Assembly: GCF_000819765.1 (NCBI RefSeq)
Contig: NZ_CDBT01000054.1
Location: 148,322-212,321 of the forward strand
DNA: 64,000 nt
DNA from: Aeromonas bivalvium
GTDB lineage: Bacteria > Pseudomonadota > Gammaproteobacteria > Enterobacterales > Aeromonadaceae
Reading direction: 5' to 3'
Below the pieces are notes generated by a model that worked only from the letters and a program-made list of their open reading frames with translations, ran no database searches and was not told the origin of the DNA. Within the stretch, counting starts at the first letter, position 1; each line of letters begins with the position of its first letter. Position numbers and translations under genes: made by a program. Below are positions 34,204-42,765 of this stretch, one piece after another.

Positions 34204-34693
34204 GATGCTCTCCTATCCAGCGTCGGCTGAGCTGGAAGATCTCATCGATGCGGCCGTGGGGGATGTCCAGCACCCGGCTGGACGGGGCATAGGCCAGGGT
34301 GAACAGATCCTCGGCAAAATGGGCGGGCAGGGGGAAGGGGGCGCTGTGGGCCAGAAATGCCATCCAGGCGTCGCCACCGAGCGGCCGGGCGCCCTCGCCG
34401 CCAGGCATGGAGATCGCCACCCGTTTGAGCAGGCCGGGCAGTGCCCGCAGGGCCGCCAGGCGGGATTGGGGGTCGGCGAGGGAAAGACGCAGCTCATCTA
34501 GCCTTGCCTGCGCCTCCCGGCGGTAGCGATCGCGTCGCCATTGCCACCAGCGGCGCCCTCCCCAGAGCAGGAGCAGGGAGAGGACGAGCAGCAGCAACAG
34601 CAGCCAGCCCCAGGTCTGGGGCAGATAGCTGACAGGGGGCGTGGGGATGGCCAGCTCCTTGAGTTGACTGATGCTGGGGATCTGGGCCGTCAT
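34190..34693 (-). CDS. DUF4381 membrane protein
   Basis: A 167-residue protein with a single membrane helix (WGWLLLLLLVLSLLLLWGG, about residues 28-46) followed by a basic, mostly helical cytoplasmic domain. DUF4381 proteins recur between the DUF58 and VWA genes of Bat/MoxR operons, and they may tether the DUF58 and VWA partners. The start overlaps the DUF58 stop by 4 bp, and the end overlaps batA by 14 bp. Confidence 0.85.
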   Translation of the reverse strand: MTAQIPSISQLKELAIPTPPVSYLPQTWGWLLLLLLVLSLLLLWGGRRWWQWRRDRYRREAQARLDELRLSLADPQSRLAALRALPGLLKRVAISMPGGEGARPLGGDAWMAFLAHSAPFPLPAHFAEDLFTLAYAPSSRVLDIPHGRIDEIFQLSRRWIGEHHVAV

Positions 34694-35646
34694 CGCGCGC
34701 TCCCGGTCAGGCGGCCGAGCTCCAGGCGCAATTGCCCCAGCGCATCCTCCCCCGTGCTGAACATCATCAGGGGCACCCGACTGCGACGCAGCAGCTCGGC
34801 CACGTCCCGCAGGCGACCGGAGAGGAAGTCGCCGAGCGGCCCATGCACCTGGCGCTTGTCCACCTGCAGCTCCCGTTGCACCGAGCCCTGGGTGATGGTG
34901 ATCCTGCCCTTGTCGGGGAATTGCAGGGCGATGGGGTCATAGACCTGCATGGCGATCACGTCGTTGTGGGCGCTGAGCTGGCGCAGCAGCTGCAAGGTCT
35001 GATCGCCGGCACCGGCGAAGTCGCTGATGATGCAGATGAGGTGGTCGTGGCCGGCACTGGCGAGGCAGTGGCGCAATACCGTGTCTAGCCTGTCCGGCTG
35101 GCCGGTCTCCGGCAGGGCGGCATGGAGGGCGTGATTGGCACGGATCACGGCGGCGCACAGGGCTTCGATGCGGGCGCGGCTGCGCTGGGGGCGGATATGC
35201 TCCAGGGTCTCATCGCCAAAGACCAGGCCGCCGACCCTGTCGCCGGCATGAAACGCCATCCAGGCGCAGAGGGAGGCCAGCTGTGCCGCCGCCACCGACT
35301 TGAAGCAGTGACGGGAGCCGAAATACATGCTCATCCGCTGATCCACCAGCAGCAGGGTCGGGCGGTCGCGCTCCTCGGTAAAGGTGCGCACGAAGGGTTT
35401 GCCGTAACGCAGGGTGGCGCGTGCGTCCAGGTGACGAAGGTCATCCCCCGGGGTGTAGTTGCGCAGCTCGTCGAAGCTCAGACCGCGCCCCCGCAGGCGG
35501 GAGGCATGGGCGCCCGAGAGAATGCTCGACAGGGGCTGGCGGGAGAGGAAGCTGAGCCCGCGGCTGTGGTGCTCCAGCGCCATTAGCTGGGGAAGGGAGG
35601 CATATACGAAGCCATCTGGCGAGCGCAGGTCCGTCTCTGCTGTCAT
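34690..35646 (-). CDS. DUF58 protein of the Bat/MoxR operon
   Basis: A 318-residue cytoplasmic protein. The conserved DUF58 segment FDELRNYTPGDDLRHLDARA (about residues 58-77) is followed by PFVRTFTEERDRPTLLLVDQ, a degenerate VWA-like domain. Its metal motif is replaced by DQRMSM in place of DxSxS. It lies between moxR (8 bp) and the DUF4381 gene (overlap). It is probably an interaction partner of MoxR and the membrane VWA proteins. Confidence 0.88.
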   Translation of the reverse strand: MTAETDLRSPDGFVYASLPQLMALEHHSRGLSFLSRQPLSSILSGAHASRLRGRGLSFDELRNYTPGDDLRHLDARATLRYGKPFVRTFTEERDRPTLLLVDQRMSMYFGSRHCFKSVAAAQLASLCAWMAFHAGDRVGGLVFGDETLEHIRPQRSRARIEALCAAVIRANHALHAALPETGQPDRLDTVLRHCLASAGHDHLICIISDFAGAGDQTLQLLRQLSAHNDVIAMQVYDPIALQFPDKGRITITQGSVQRELQVDKRQVHGPLGDFLSGRLRDVAELLRRSRVPLMMFSTGEDALGQLRLELGRLTGSAR

Positions 35647-35654
35647 GGTGCTCC

Positions 35655-36632
35655 CTAGGCCACAATGGCCACTTTGTCGAGCAGCCGGTCGATGACATCA
35701 TCCCCGTTGACCCCGTCGGCGATGGCATCGTAGGAGAGCTGCAGCCGGTGGCGCAGCACGGGGTGTACCACGGCGCGAACGTCATCGGGCGAGACGAAGT
35801 CGCGCCCTGACAGCCAGGCTTGCGCCCGGGCGACCCTGTCCAGGCTGATCCCGCCCCGCGGGCTGGCGCCGATGGCGATCCAGCGGGCGAGATCGGCATC
35901 CACCTCGGCCGGGTGGCGAGTGGCATTGATGAGGGCCATCAGGTAGGTGTCGATGGCCTCGGAGACATGGATGGCTGCCACCTCGCGCCTCGCCGCGAAG
36001 ATGACCTCCTGGGGCAGGTGGCTCGGTTGGGGATGTTCCCCCGCCTGCTGCCGATCCTCGCCCCGGATCAGGCGCAGGATGCGGATCTCGTCCTCCACCT
36101 TGGGGTAGTCCAGTTGCAGCTTCATCAGGAAGCGGTCCATCTGGGCCTCCGGCAACGGATAGGTACCCTCCTGCTCTATGGGGTTCTGGGTGGCCAGCAC
36201 CATGAACAGAGAAGGCATGGGGTAGCTATGCCCCGCCACCGTGATCTGGCGCTCCTCCATGGCTTCGAGCAGGGCGGCCTGCACCTTGGCGGGGGCGCGG
36301 TTGATCTCGTCGGCCAGGATGACGTTGCCAAACAGGGGGCCCTGCTTGAAGGTGATCTGGTTGCCGCTGGGAGTCTGCTGGAGGATTTCGCCCCCGGTGA
36401 TGTCTGAGGGCAAGAGATCCGGGGTGAACTGAATGCGGCTCATCTGCGCATCTAGGTGGGTCGCCAGTGCCTTGACGGTGCGGGTCTTGGCGAGCCCGGG
36501 CAGGCTCTCCAGCAACACATGGCCATTGGCCAGGAGCCCCAGCAACACGTGGCGTATGGTAGCGGCCTGGCCGAATACCAGCTCGGCGACATTGGCCTCC
36601 AGCTGGGCAATCTGTTCGCGTGTCGTCACCAT
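35655..36632 (-). CDS. moxR: MoxR-family AAA+ ATPase
   Basis: A 325-residue AAA+ chaperone-like ATPase. The Walker A loop is LESLPGLAKT (residues 41-50), typical of MoxR proper. Walker B is NVILADEINRAP (about 104-115), the sensor 1 region is FMVLATQNPIEQEG, and the sensor 2 Arg lies in SPRGG. MoxR proteins with VWA partners assemble or activate metalloenzymes and other complexes. It is the first gene of the tightly packed Bat operon, with 250 bp separating it from the cytochrome gene upstream. Confidence 0.93.
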   Translation of the reverse strand: MVTTREQIAQLEANVAELVFGQAATIRHVLLGLLANGHVLLESLPGLAKTRTVKALATHLDAQMSRIQFTPDLLPSDITGGEILQQTPSGNQITFKQGPLFGNVILADEINRAPAKVQAALLEAMEERQITVAGHSYPMPSLFMVLATQNPIEQEGTYPLPEAQMDRFLMKLQLDYPKVEDEIRILRLIRGEDRQQAGEHPQPSHLPQEVIFAARREVAAIHVSEAIDTYLMALINATRHPAEVDADLARWIAIGASPRGGISLDRVARAQAWLSGRDFVSPDDVRAVVHPVLRHRLQLSYDAIADGVNGDDVIDRLLDKVAIVA

Positions 36633-36881
36633 TGCATTCCTTGGCAGAGTGAAGTTCGCTCATCGACGGCATCCCCATGGGGGGCGCGATGATCCGTCAG
36701 ATCCAGACTAACAAGATTTCTGTTAACAACTGAACAACCATAACACAGCATGTCAGCGCTATCGTAGTGAGAACATTACCGTTTCTCAATTACCCATTTG
36801 TGACGCCGACCCCTTGCCTGCGTCATTTCTAGCCGCCAGGCGGGCGCAGTATGGGGTACGAATGCCCCCCCATCCCGAGGA

Positions 36882-39227
36882 TCACTTGGTCCAATAGGGT
36901 TCGATGGCCAGCAGCCGCGGATCCTGCGGGGCTGCCTTGCGCATCCGTTTGACGTATCCGAAAGCCTCCTCCTGTTCACCGGCAATGGCATGCAGGTAGA
37001 TCAGGGTGTAGAGCAGATCGGGATCGTCCGGCGCCTGCGCCAGCCCTGCCCGCAGGGCGGCCAGTGCCTCCTCGCGCCGGTTCAGCTGGGAGAGCAGCAG
37101 ACCCTGGTTGTAGCGGATCCGCACGTTGCCCGGCAGTTCGGCGGCGGCCTTGTCCAGCCAGTCGACAGCCTCTTCGGTCTTGCCCCGCTCCACCAGCAGC
37201 AGCGCCAGCATGTAGGCGAGATTGCCATGATCGGCGACCGGCATCTTGTCCAGCGCGACGCCCTCGCGCAGCAGGGTTTCCGCCTCATCCAGCTGCTGGG
37301 CCGCGCTGGCGAGGGTCACCAGGTTGACCCGGGCCGGCACGAAGTAGGGATCCATCCTAAGGGCCTGGCGATACTCGTCCATCGCTTCCTGCTGGCGCCC
37401 CTGGCGCGAGAGCAGCACCGCCAGATTGAGGCGCCCGCCCGGCAGATCCGCATTGCCACGCAGGCGCTGCTCATAGTCGGCAAGCAGGCGCTGGAACAGG
37501 GCGCGATCCTCGGTGGGCAGGCGCGCCGGCGCAATGTCGGCCAGGGCCCGGATGGTCTCGTCCCGCACCGCCAGGGTCGGGTCCCGCAGCAAGGGCAGGA
37601 GATCGTCGAGTCGCGCCATGGGTGGCGTATTGGCAAATCCCGAGACGGCATAGGCCCGAACCAGTGCACTCTCGTCCTTGAGGGCGAGACGCAGCTCAGG
37701 GATGGCTGGCAAGCCGAGGTCGGCCAACTGCTCGGCCGCGGTGGCGCGCACTATGGCGGGCTTGCTCTGATCTGCAAGCAAGGGGGGAAGCAGGGCAAGG
37801 GGGGAGCCCTGGCCGCTTTGCACGGCATGGAAGCTCTCCCCGTAGTGGGGGGGCCGTTTGGGCTTGCCATACCAACCGTCGATGGCCTTAGCCGCCCAGG
37901 CGGGCTCCTTGTCCTGATGACAGGCGGTGCAGGCATCCGGGCTGCCGCTCTTGGCCGCCAGATCGGGGCGGGGGATGCGCAGGCTGTGGTCACGGCGCGG
38001 GTCGACCACCATGTAGGTCTTGGTCGGCATGTGGCAGTTGACGCACTGCGCCCCGGCGCTGCCCGGTTCATGGTGATGGTGGGCCTTGCTGTCATACTCC
38101 CTGGCTTGCAGGTTCGGGAAGCGGCTCGTCGGGGGCTGGGGATTGTGGCACTGGAGGCAGAGGCCGTTGCCCTCCAGCTTGATCTTGGTGGTGTGGGGGT
38201 TGTGGCAATCGGTGCAGCCCACCCCGGCGGCGGACATCTTGCTCTGCACGAAGGAGTCAAACTCGTAAACTTCGCCATCTATCTGACCATCCGCATGATA
38301 GAGGGAGGCCCGCAATGTGGTGGGCAGGCTCTGATCCAGCTGCGGGTGACCCGGCTGCTGACCCGTCCCCAGCCCTTGTCGCCGGCTGTGGCAGAAGGCG
38401 CACTGCTCCACCTGCCTCTGACTGCCGAGGGCCTTGAGGTTGACGGCCAGGCCGTAGTGGCCGTCCGCTGCCTTGGCGCCACTCCCTTCTTTATGCTGGC
38501 TGGCCCAGGTCAGGTGGTTCTGGCCGGGGCCGTGACAGGCCTGGCAGCCGACGGTCTGCTCGTGCCAGGTGGTGGTGAAGCTGTCGCTCTTGTCGTCGTA
38601 ACCCTTGTCGAGGGCGGTGGAGTGGCAATCCGCGCACATGGCGTTCCAGTTCTGGTAACGCCCGGTCCAGTGCAGGGGATCGCTGGTGGCAAAGCGCTGG
38701 CCAGGATAGAGGGAGAACCAACGTTGTCCGCCTTGCGCCTTCGGGCGGCTGTCCCAGGCCAGGGTCAGGGCTTGCAGGCGGCCGCGGGAGAGGGCGACCA
38801 GGTATTGCTGCAGCGGATCATGGCCGAAGGTGTAGAGGATCTTGACGTCAACCGGCTTGCCGTCTTCCCCCTCGAGATTGACGAAATAGTCCTCTCCCTT
38901 GCGAAAGAAGCGGGCCTTGACGCCAGCCTCGTCGAAATGGGCGTCGTTGAAATCCCCAAGCACATTGTCAGGGGTGGCGTGGCGCATGGCCCAGGCATGG
39001 TCTGACCCCTTCCACTGGGCCACCTGGCTGTCGTGACAACCGAGGCAGCTCGCCTCGGCGGCATAACCCTCGGCCTTGGCGGCCAGCCGGGGGAGCTGAC
39101 CTGGGCTGGTCGGCTCCGCTGCGGCATGGGCCAGGGTGGCGATGCACCAGATCCCCCCCCAGAGGGCGGATAACAAGCATGTCATGACCCTTCGCGGCAA
39201 CCCGCCCTGATAACGCCTCTCCCTCAC
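36882..39227 (-). CDS. octahaem cytochrome c with HEAT and TPR repeats
   Basis: A 781-residue exported protein. The signal peptide lies within residues 1-35 (TLAHA). Eight CxxCH haem motifs begin near residues 61, 198, 228, 276, 338, 357, 395 and 433, with a HHHH run at 384-387. Residues about 470-570 look like HEAT repeats, and about 590-770 are TPR repeats (PGNVRIRYNQGLLLSQLNRR). It is predicted to be periplasmic. The GTG start at 39227 follows AAGGAG; an ATG 14 codons later is possible. It resembles multihaem cytochrome c554-type proteins with added protein-interaction repeats; its redox partner is unknown. It is immediately upstream of moxR on the same strand. Confidence 0.9.
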   Translation of the reverse strand: MRERRYQGGLPRRVMTCLLSALWGGIWCIATLAHAAAEPTSPGQLPRLAAKAEGYAAEASCLGCHDSQVAQWKGSDHAWAMRHATPDNVLGDFNDAHFDEAGVKARFFRKGEDYFVNLEGEDGKPVDVKILYTFGHDPLQQYLVALSRGRLQALTLAWDSRPKAQGGQRWFSLYPGQRFATSDPLHWTGRYQNWNAMCADCHSTALDKGYDDKSDSFTTTWHEQTVGCQACHGPGQNHLTWASQHKEGSGAKAADGHYGLAVNLKALGSQRQVEQCAFCHSRRQGLGTGQQPGHPQLDQSLPTTLRASLYHADGQIDGEVYEFDSFVQSKMSAAGVGCTDCHNPHTTKIKLEGNGLCLQCHNPQPPTSRFPNLQAREYDSKAHHHHEPGSAGAQCVNCHMPTKTYMVVDPRRDHSLRIPRPDLAAKSGSPDACTACHQDKEPAWAAKAIDGWYGKPKRPPHYGESFHAVQSGQGSPLALLPPLLADQSKPAIVRATAAEQLADLGLPAIPELRLALKDESALVRAYAVSGFANTPPMARLDDLLPLLRDPTLAVRDETIRALADIAPARLPTEDRALFQRLLADYEQRLRGNADLPGGRLNLAVLLSRQGRQQEAMDEYRQALRMDPYFVPARVNLVTLASAAQQLDEAETLLREGVALDKMPVADHGNLAYMLALLLVERGKTEEAVDWLDKAAAELPGNVRIRYNQGLLLSQLNRREEALAALRAGLAQAPDDPDLLYTLIYLHAIAGEQEEAFGYVKRMRKAAPQDPRLLAIEPYWTK

Positions 39228-39651
39228 TGATCGCTCCTTGATCCTGTATCACCCCGGATCTGGCTGTTTGCCTGTGTCCGGGATGGTGCTCCCCTGCCGC
39301 TCGGCATCGAGGTCGCTGGCGTGGTCATGTGTCCGACATGATTGATTTTTCTGATTATTTAACTATCACTAAGCGCCAACAGCATCAAGTGCTAAATGGC
39401 AACCTGATGCGCAGACCCGTCTGAGGAGCCAGCCGCTGTCTGGTCTGGACGGCCATTCGTTCATCTCCTGCCGTTGATTGAATCGCCTCGTGACATGCCG
39501 CCCGGGCCAGCAGGGCGCGGATTGTGAAAGCGCCCGTCGAACGCCCGGGCGAGGTCTGTCGCCCCCAAACGATGGGGGCAACAGGATATGACGGCTCAAG
39601 ATCAGCACGCCTGTCTACATGGTCCAGAACAGGACTCGGGCGGTCACCCGA
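39228..39651. other. 424-bp gene-free region
   Basis: No gene is supported. It has an AT-rich core (about 39335-39365, with GATTGATTTTTCTGATTATT) that could be the cytochrome gene's promoter, and a hairpin GCCCCC/GGGGGC (39561-39579) without a U-tract. Confidence 0.5.
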
Positions 39652-40593
39652 TCACGCGCCCAGATGCTGCTGGAAGAAGGGCACCAGTTGCGCCAGGGCC
39701 TGACCGGTGGCCTCGGGCTGGTCGTACAGATCGTAATGGCTGGCCCCGGGCACCATCTGCATCGTCTTGTGCGCCGAGCGGGCGCGGCGATACAGCTCCT
39801 GGCCATCGGCATAAGAGCCGAAGGCACCAGGCACGGCGCCAAAGACCACGTGCAGGGGCTGGGTCAGCAGCACTTCGGCCAGGTGGAAGGCATCCCAGCC
39901 CAGGGCCGCACCCGCACTGGTGAGGCGCAGCTTGTTGGGGGAGCCTGGCTGCTGGCCGCGCGGCGTCAGGTAGTAGTCGATGGCTTGCAGCATGTCCACG
40001 TCCTTGATGCCTGCCTGCTCGCACTCCCCCCGGTTGGCGAAGGGGATGTAACCCACTATCAGGGGGTCGGCGCCGCGCGCCTCAGCGGTGCGCTGCTTGC
40101 CGATGAGCGCCAGGGTCTTGAGGGCGGCATCGGGCGAAGTGTCGCCGTCACGCATCATGCGGCCGTAGTTGGTGGCAACCACAGTGCCCACGGCCTTGAT
40201 GCGTTTCTCTGTCATGGCGACATTGGCCGCATAGGCGCCGCCGCCGCACACCCCCAGTACGCCGATCCTCTCCTCATCGACGTAGGGCAGGGTAACCAGG
40301 TAGTCCACCGCGCAGCGAAAGTCTTCGACGCGGGTGGCTGGGTCTTCGCTAAAGCGCGGCTCGCCGCCGCTGGCACCCTGGGTGGAAGCATCAAACGCCA
40401 GGGTAATGAAACCCGCCTTGCTGAGTGCTTCCCCATAGATGGCGCCAGCGGTTTGCTCCTTGCAACTGCTGATGGGGTGGGCGCAGATGATGGCCGCATA
40501 CTGCTTGCCGGCATCGAAGTCCTCGGGCAGGCGCAGGGTGGCGGCCAGATCCCAGGTGCGGTTCTTGAACGTAACAGATTGCATCGTCGTCAT
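39652..40593 (-). CDS. dienelactone-hydrolase-like alpha/beta hydrolase, first of two
   Basis: A 313-residue alpha/beta hydrolase with no signal peptide. The nucleophile elbow is GVLGVCGGGAYAAN (about residues 112-125), with Cys in place of the usual Ser, as in dienelactone hydrolases. The oxyanion region is ICAHPISSCKEQT, and a catalytic His is in GASHYDLYDQPE near residue 290. The substrate is unknown. It is paralogous to the next gene upstream (40620-41555), which is on the same strand and 26 bp away. Divergent LysR control is likely. Confidence 0.8.
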   Translation of the reverse strand: MTTMQSVTFKNRTWDLAATLRLPEDFDAGKQYAAIICAHPISSCKEQTAGAIYGEALSKAGFITLAFDASTQGASGGEPRFSEDPATRVEDFRCAVDYLVTLPYVDEERIGVLGVCGGGAYAANVAMTEKRIKAVGTVVATNYGRMMRDGDTSPDAALKTLALIGKQRTAEARGADPLIVGYIPFANRGECEQAGIKDVDMLQAIDYYLTPRGQQPGSPNKLRLTSAGAALGWDAFHLAEVLLTQPLHVVFGAVPGAFGSYADGQELYRRARSAHKTMQMVPGASHYDLYDQPEATGQALAQLVPFFQQHLGA

Positions 40594-40619
40594 GGGGTTC
40601 TCCTCTCAGGGATATGGGG

Positions 40620-41555
40620 TTACAGGTGTGTTTTGTAGAAAGGCGCCAGTCTGTCCATGGCCGCCTCGACCAGGTGCGGCAGGTCGTACATGCCGATGTG
40701 GGTACCGCCCTCGACAATCAGCAGCTCCTTCTCCTGGCTGGCGGCCCTTTGGTGCAGCGCTTCACTCATCCAGCGGGTGCCTGCGTCGCTGCCGGCGATG
40801 ACCAGCAGTGGCTGGGTGAGGAACAGCTCCACCTTGCTGAAGGCATCGTAGGTCACCAGTTGTGCCAGGCTGCGGGTGGGCAGCTTGCTGGGCGCATTGC
40901 CGTGTCGGGCACGGTCGGTGCGGTAGTAGTCGAACGCTTCGGCGAGATCGGAGTGCGGGGCATCCTCGGGGCGCTCGGGCGTGGTGGGCAGATACTGGAT
41001 CGCTTCACCATTGGCCTCTGCGGTGCGGGCCGCCATCGCCAGGTCGCGCAGCGCCAGGCACTCCTGTGGCTTGGCGCTGTTTTCCCAGCCCTGTCGGTAC
41101 ATCTGGCCGTAGTTCACTGCGCTGACAGTGCCTATGGCCTGGATGCGGGTATCCATCATGGCGGCGTGGGCGGCATAGCCCCCACCGGCGCAGATGCCCA
41201 TGACCCCGATGCGGCCGCTGTCGACCCATTCCAGCGTCGTGAGGTAATCGACGGCCGCGCTGATGTCTTCGACGCGGGCATAGGGATTTTCAAGTTGCCT
41301 TGGCTCACCGCCGCTTTCACCCTGGTAGCTGGCATCGAAGGCCAGGGCAATGAAACCGGCCTCGGCCAGCCTGGCGGCGTAAAGCCCGGCCGTCTGCTCC
41401 TTGACGCCGCCAGAGGGGTGGACGCAGACGATGGCCGGGTAGCGGACACCGGGCTGAAGGCTGGCTGGCATATGGAGATGACCGGCCATGACGAGCGGGG
41501 GATTGGCAAAGCGGACTGCATGCATCAGTTTTTCCTCGGGTGGACAAAGCGTCAT
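40620..41555 (-). CDS. dienelactone-hydrolase-like alpha/beta hydrolase, second paralog
   Basis: A 311-residue paralog of the downstream gene. The elbow GVMGICAGGGYAAH has the Cys nucleophile and the acid/His region EGGTHIGMYDLPH. VCVHPSGGVKEQTAGLY corresponds to the oxyanion loop of the paralog. The two proteins share the same architecture but are clearly diverged. It is the first gene of a two-gene unit starting 292 bp from the divergent LysR gene, with one copy of a 41-bp promoter repeat about 50 bp upstream. Confidence 0.8.
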   Translation of the reverse strand: MTLCPPEEKLMHAVRFANPPLVMAGHLHMPASLQPGVRYPAIVCVHPSGGVKEQTAGLYAARLAEAGFIALAFDASYQGESGGEPRQLENPYARVEDISAAVDYLTTLEWVDSGRIGVMGICAGGGYAAHAAMMDTRIQAIGTVSAVNYGQMYRQGWENSAKPQECLALRDLAMAARTAEANGEAIQYLPTTPERPEDAPHSDLAEAFDYYRTDRARHGNAPSKLPTRSLAQLVTYDAFSKVELFLTQPLLVIAGSDAGTRWMSEALHQRAASQEKELLIVEGGTHIGMYDLPHLVEAAMDRLAPFYKTHL

Positions 41556-41606
41556 CGATTGGCAGTGAAGGGAGCATATCCCCCCGAGGGTGATCTGATT
41601 AGCCAG

Positions 41607-41850
41607 GATAATCTGAATGCTTTAATACTGATTTCTTATCAATGATGGCATGGTCCTCGCTGGTGAGGCGCGCGATAGTGCAGATATCCCGTGCTTTGGC
41701 GTCAGGCAAACGGGGGCAGGGGAGCTGGTTCGGATATGGAGAGGTTGTTGGGGACTGGCCCGGGCCATTGCGCCGCGCTTCAGAGTGCGGTGATGAATCG
41801 GTTGATGGATATAATCAGAAGTCTTCTATCTTCATTTCTTATCAATCATG
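41607..41850. promoter_or_regulatory. duplicated 41-bp promoter repeat, putative LysR sites
   Basis: The segments 41607-41647 and 41810-41850 align without gaps at about 31 of 41 bases. They share ATAATC near the start and a perfect ATTTCTTATCAAT, and both end at ATG. One copy lies about 50 bp upstream of the hydrolase operon; the other ends at the lysR start codon. This placement fits paired regulator sites. No ribosome-binding site precedes the lysR start. Confidence 0.6.
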
Positions 41851-42741
41851 AAAGAAAACCTCAATGAACTGGCCGCCTTCATGGCGGTCGCACGGGAGCA
41901 GAGTTTCACCCGGGCCGCAGGCAAGCTGAATACCTCCCAGTCGGCGATCAGTCAAACGGTGAAAAACCTGGAACAGCGGTTGGGGCTCAAGTTGCTATCC
42001 CGCACCACCCGCAGCGTCACCCCCACCGAAACCGGTGAACGCCTGATGGCTCTGGTGGGGCCGGCCCTGGAGCAGCTCGATGCCGGCCTGGCCCAGATCG
42101 CCGCGTTGCGAGACAAGCCGGCAGGGACCATACGCATCACGGCGGACGAGTACGCCATCAATGCGGTGCTCTGGCCAAAGATCAAAGGCTTCCTGCATCA
42201 ATATCCGGATATCCGGATTGAGCTGACCACGGACTATGGCCGGGTAGACATAGTCGCGGAGCGTTACGACGCCGGTGTCCGGCGGGGCGGGCTCATCGCC
42301 AGGGACATGATTGCCATCCCCATCAGCGGTGACATCAAGATGATGGTGGTGGGGGCACCTCACTACCTGCAACTCAGGGGCCATCCCAAGCGACCCCAGG
42401 AGCTGGCCAATCATCACCAGTGCATCAATCTGCGGCTGCCCACCCATGGCGGCTTCTTCTCGTGGAGCTTCATGGAGAGCGGGCGGGAGCTCAAGATCAG
42501 GGGGGAGGGGCCACTGGTGTTCAACAGCATAGGCAATGTGCTGGACGCCGCCCTGGCTGGCTACGGGCTGGCCTATGTCCCCCAGAGCATGGCCGAACCC
42601 CATCTGCAGGCGGGAAGGCTGGAGGAGGTGCTGGCCGGATACAACATGGTGCATCCCGGTTACCACCTCTACTACACCAGCCGATTGCAGGCATCCCCCG
42701 CGTTTTCGCTGCTGCTCGAGGCGCTGAGGCACAGAGGCTGA
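41848..42741 (+). CDS. LysR-family transcriptional regulator
   Basis: A 297-residue LTTR of the CrgA/AaeR-like subgroup. The HTH is FMAVAREQSFTRAAGKL with NTSQSAISQTVKNLEQRLG (about residues 12-48), followed by SRTTRSVTPTETGERL. The C-terminal ligand domain contains FNSIGNVLDAALAGYGLAYVP. It is divergent from the hydrolase pair and probably controls it. The start ATG lies at the end of the duplicated 41-bp repeat without a clear ribosome-binding site, so the gene may be poorly translated or autoregulated. Confidence 0.92.
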   Translation: MKENLNELAAFMAVAREQSFTRAAGKLNTSQSAISQTVKNLEQRLGLKLLSRTTRSVTPTETGERLMALVGPALEQLDAGLAQIAALRDKPAGTIRITADEYAINAVLWPKIKGFLHQYPDIRIELTTDYGRVDIVAERYDAGVRRGGLIARDMIAIPISGDIKMMVVGAPHYLQLRGHPKRPQELANHHQCINLRLPTHGGFFSWSFMESGRELKIRGEGPLVFNSIGNVLDAALAGYGLAYVPQSMAEPHLQAGRLEEVLAGYNMVHPGYHLYYTSRLQASPAFSLLLEALRHRG

Positions 42742-42765
42742 TCCCCGGGGGCCGAGCCGCCACGG

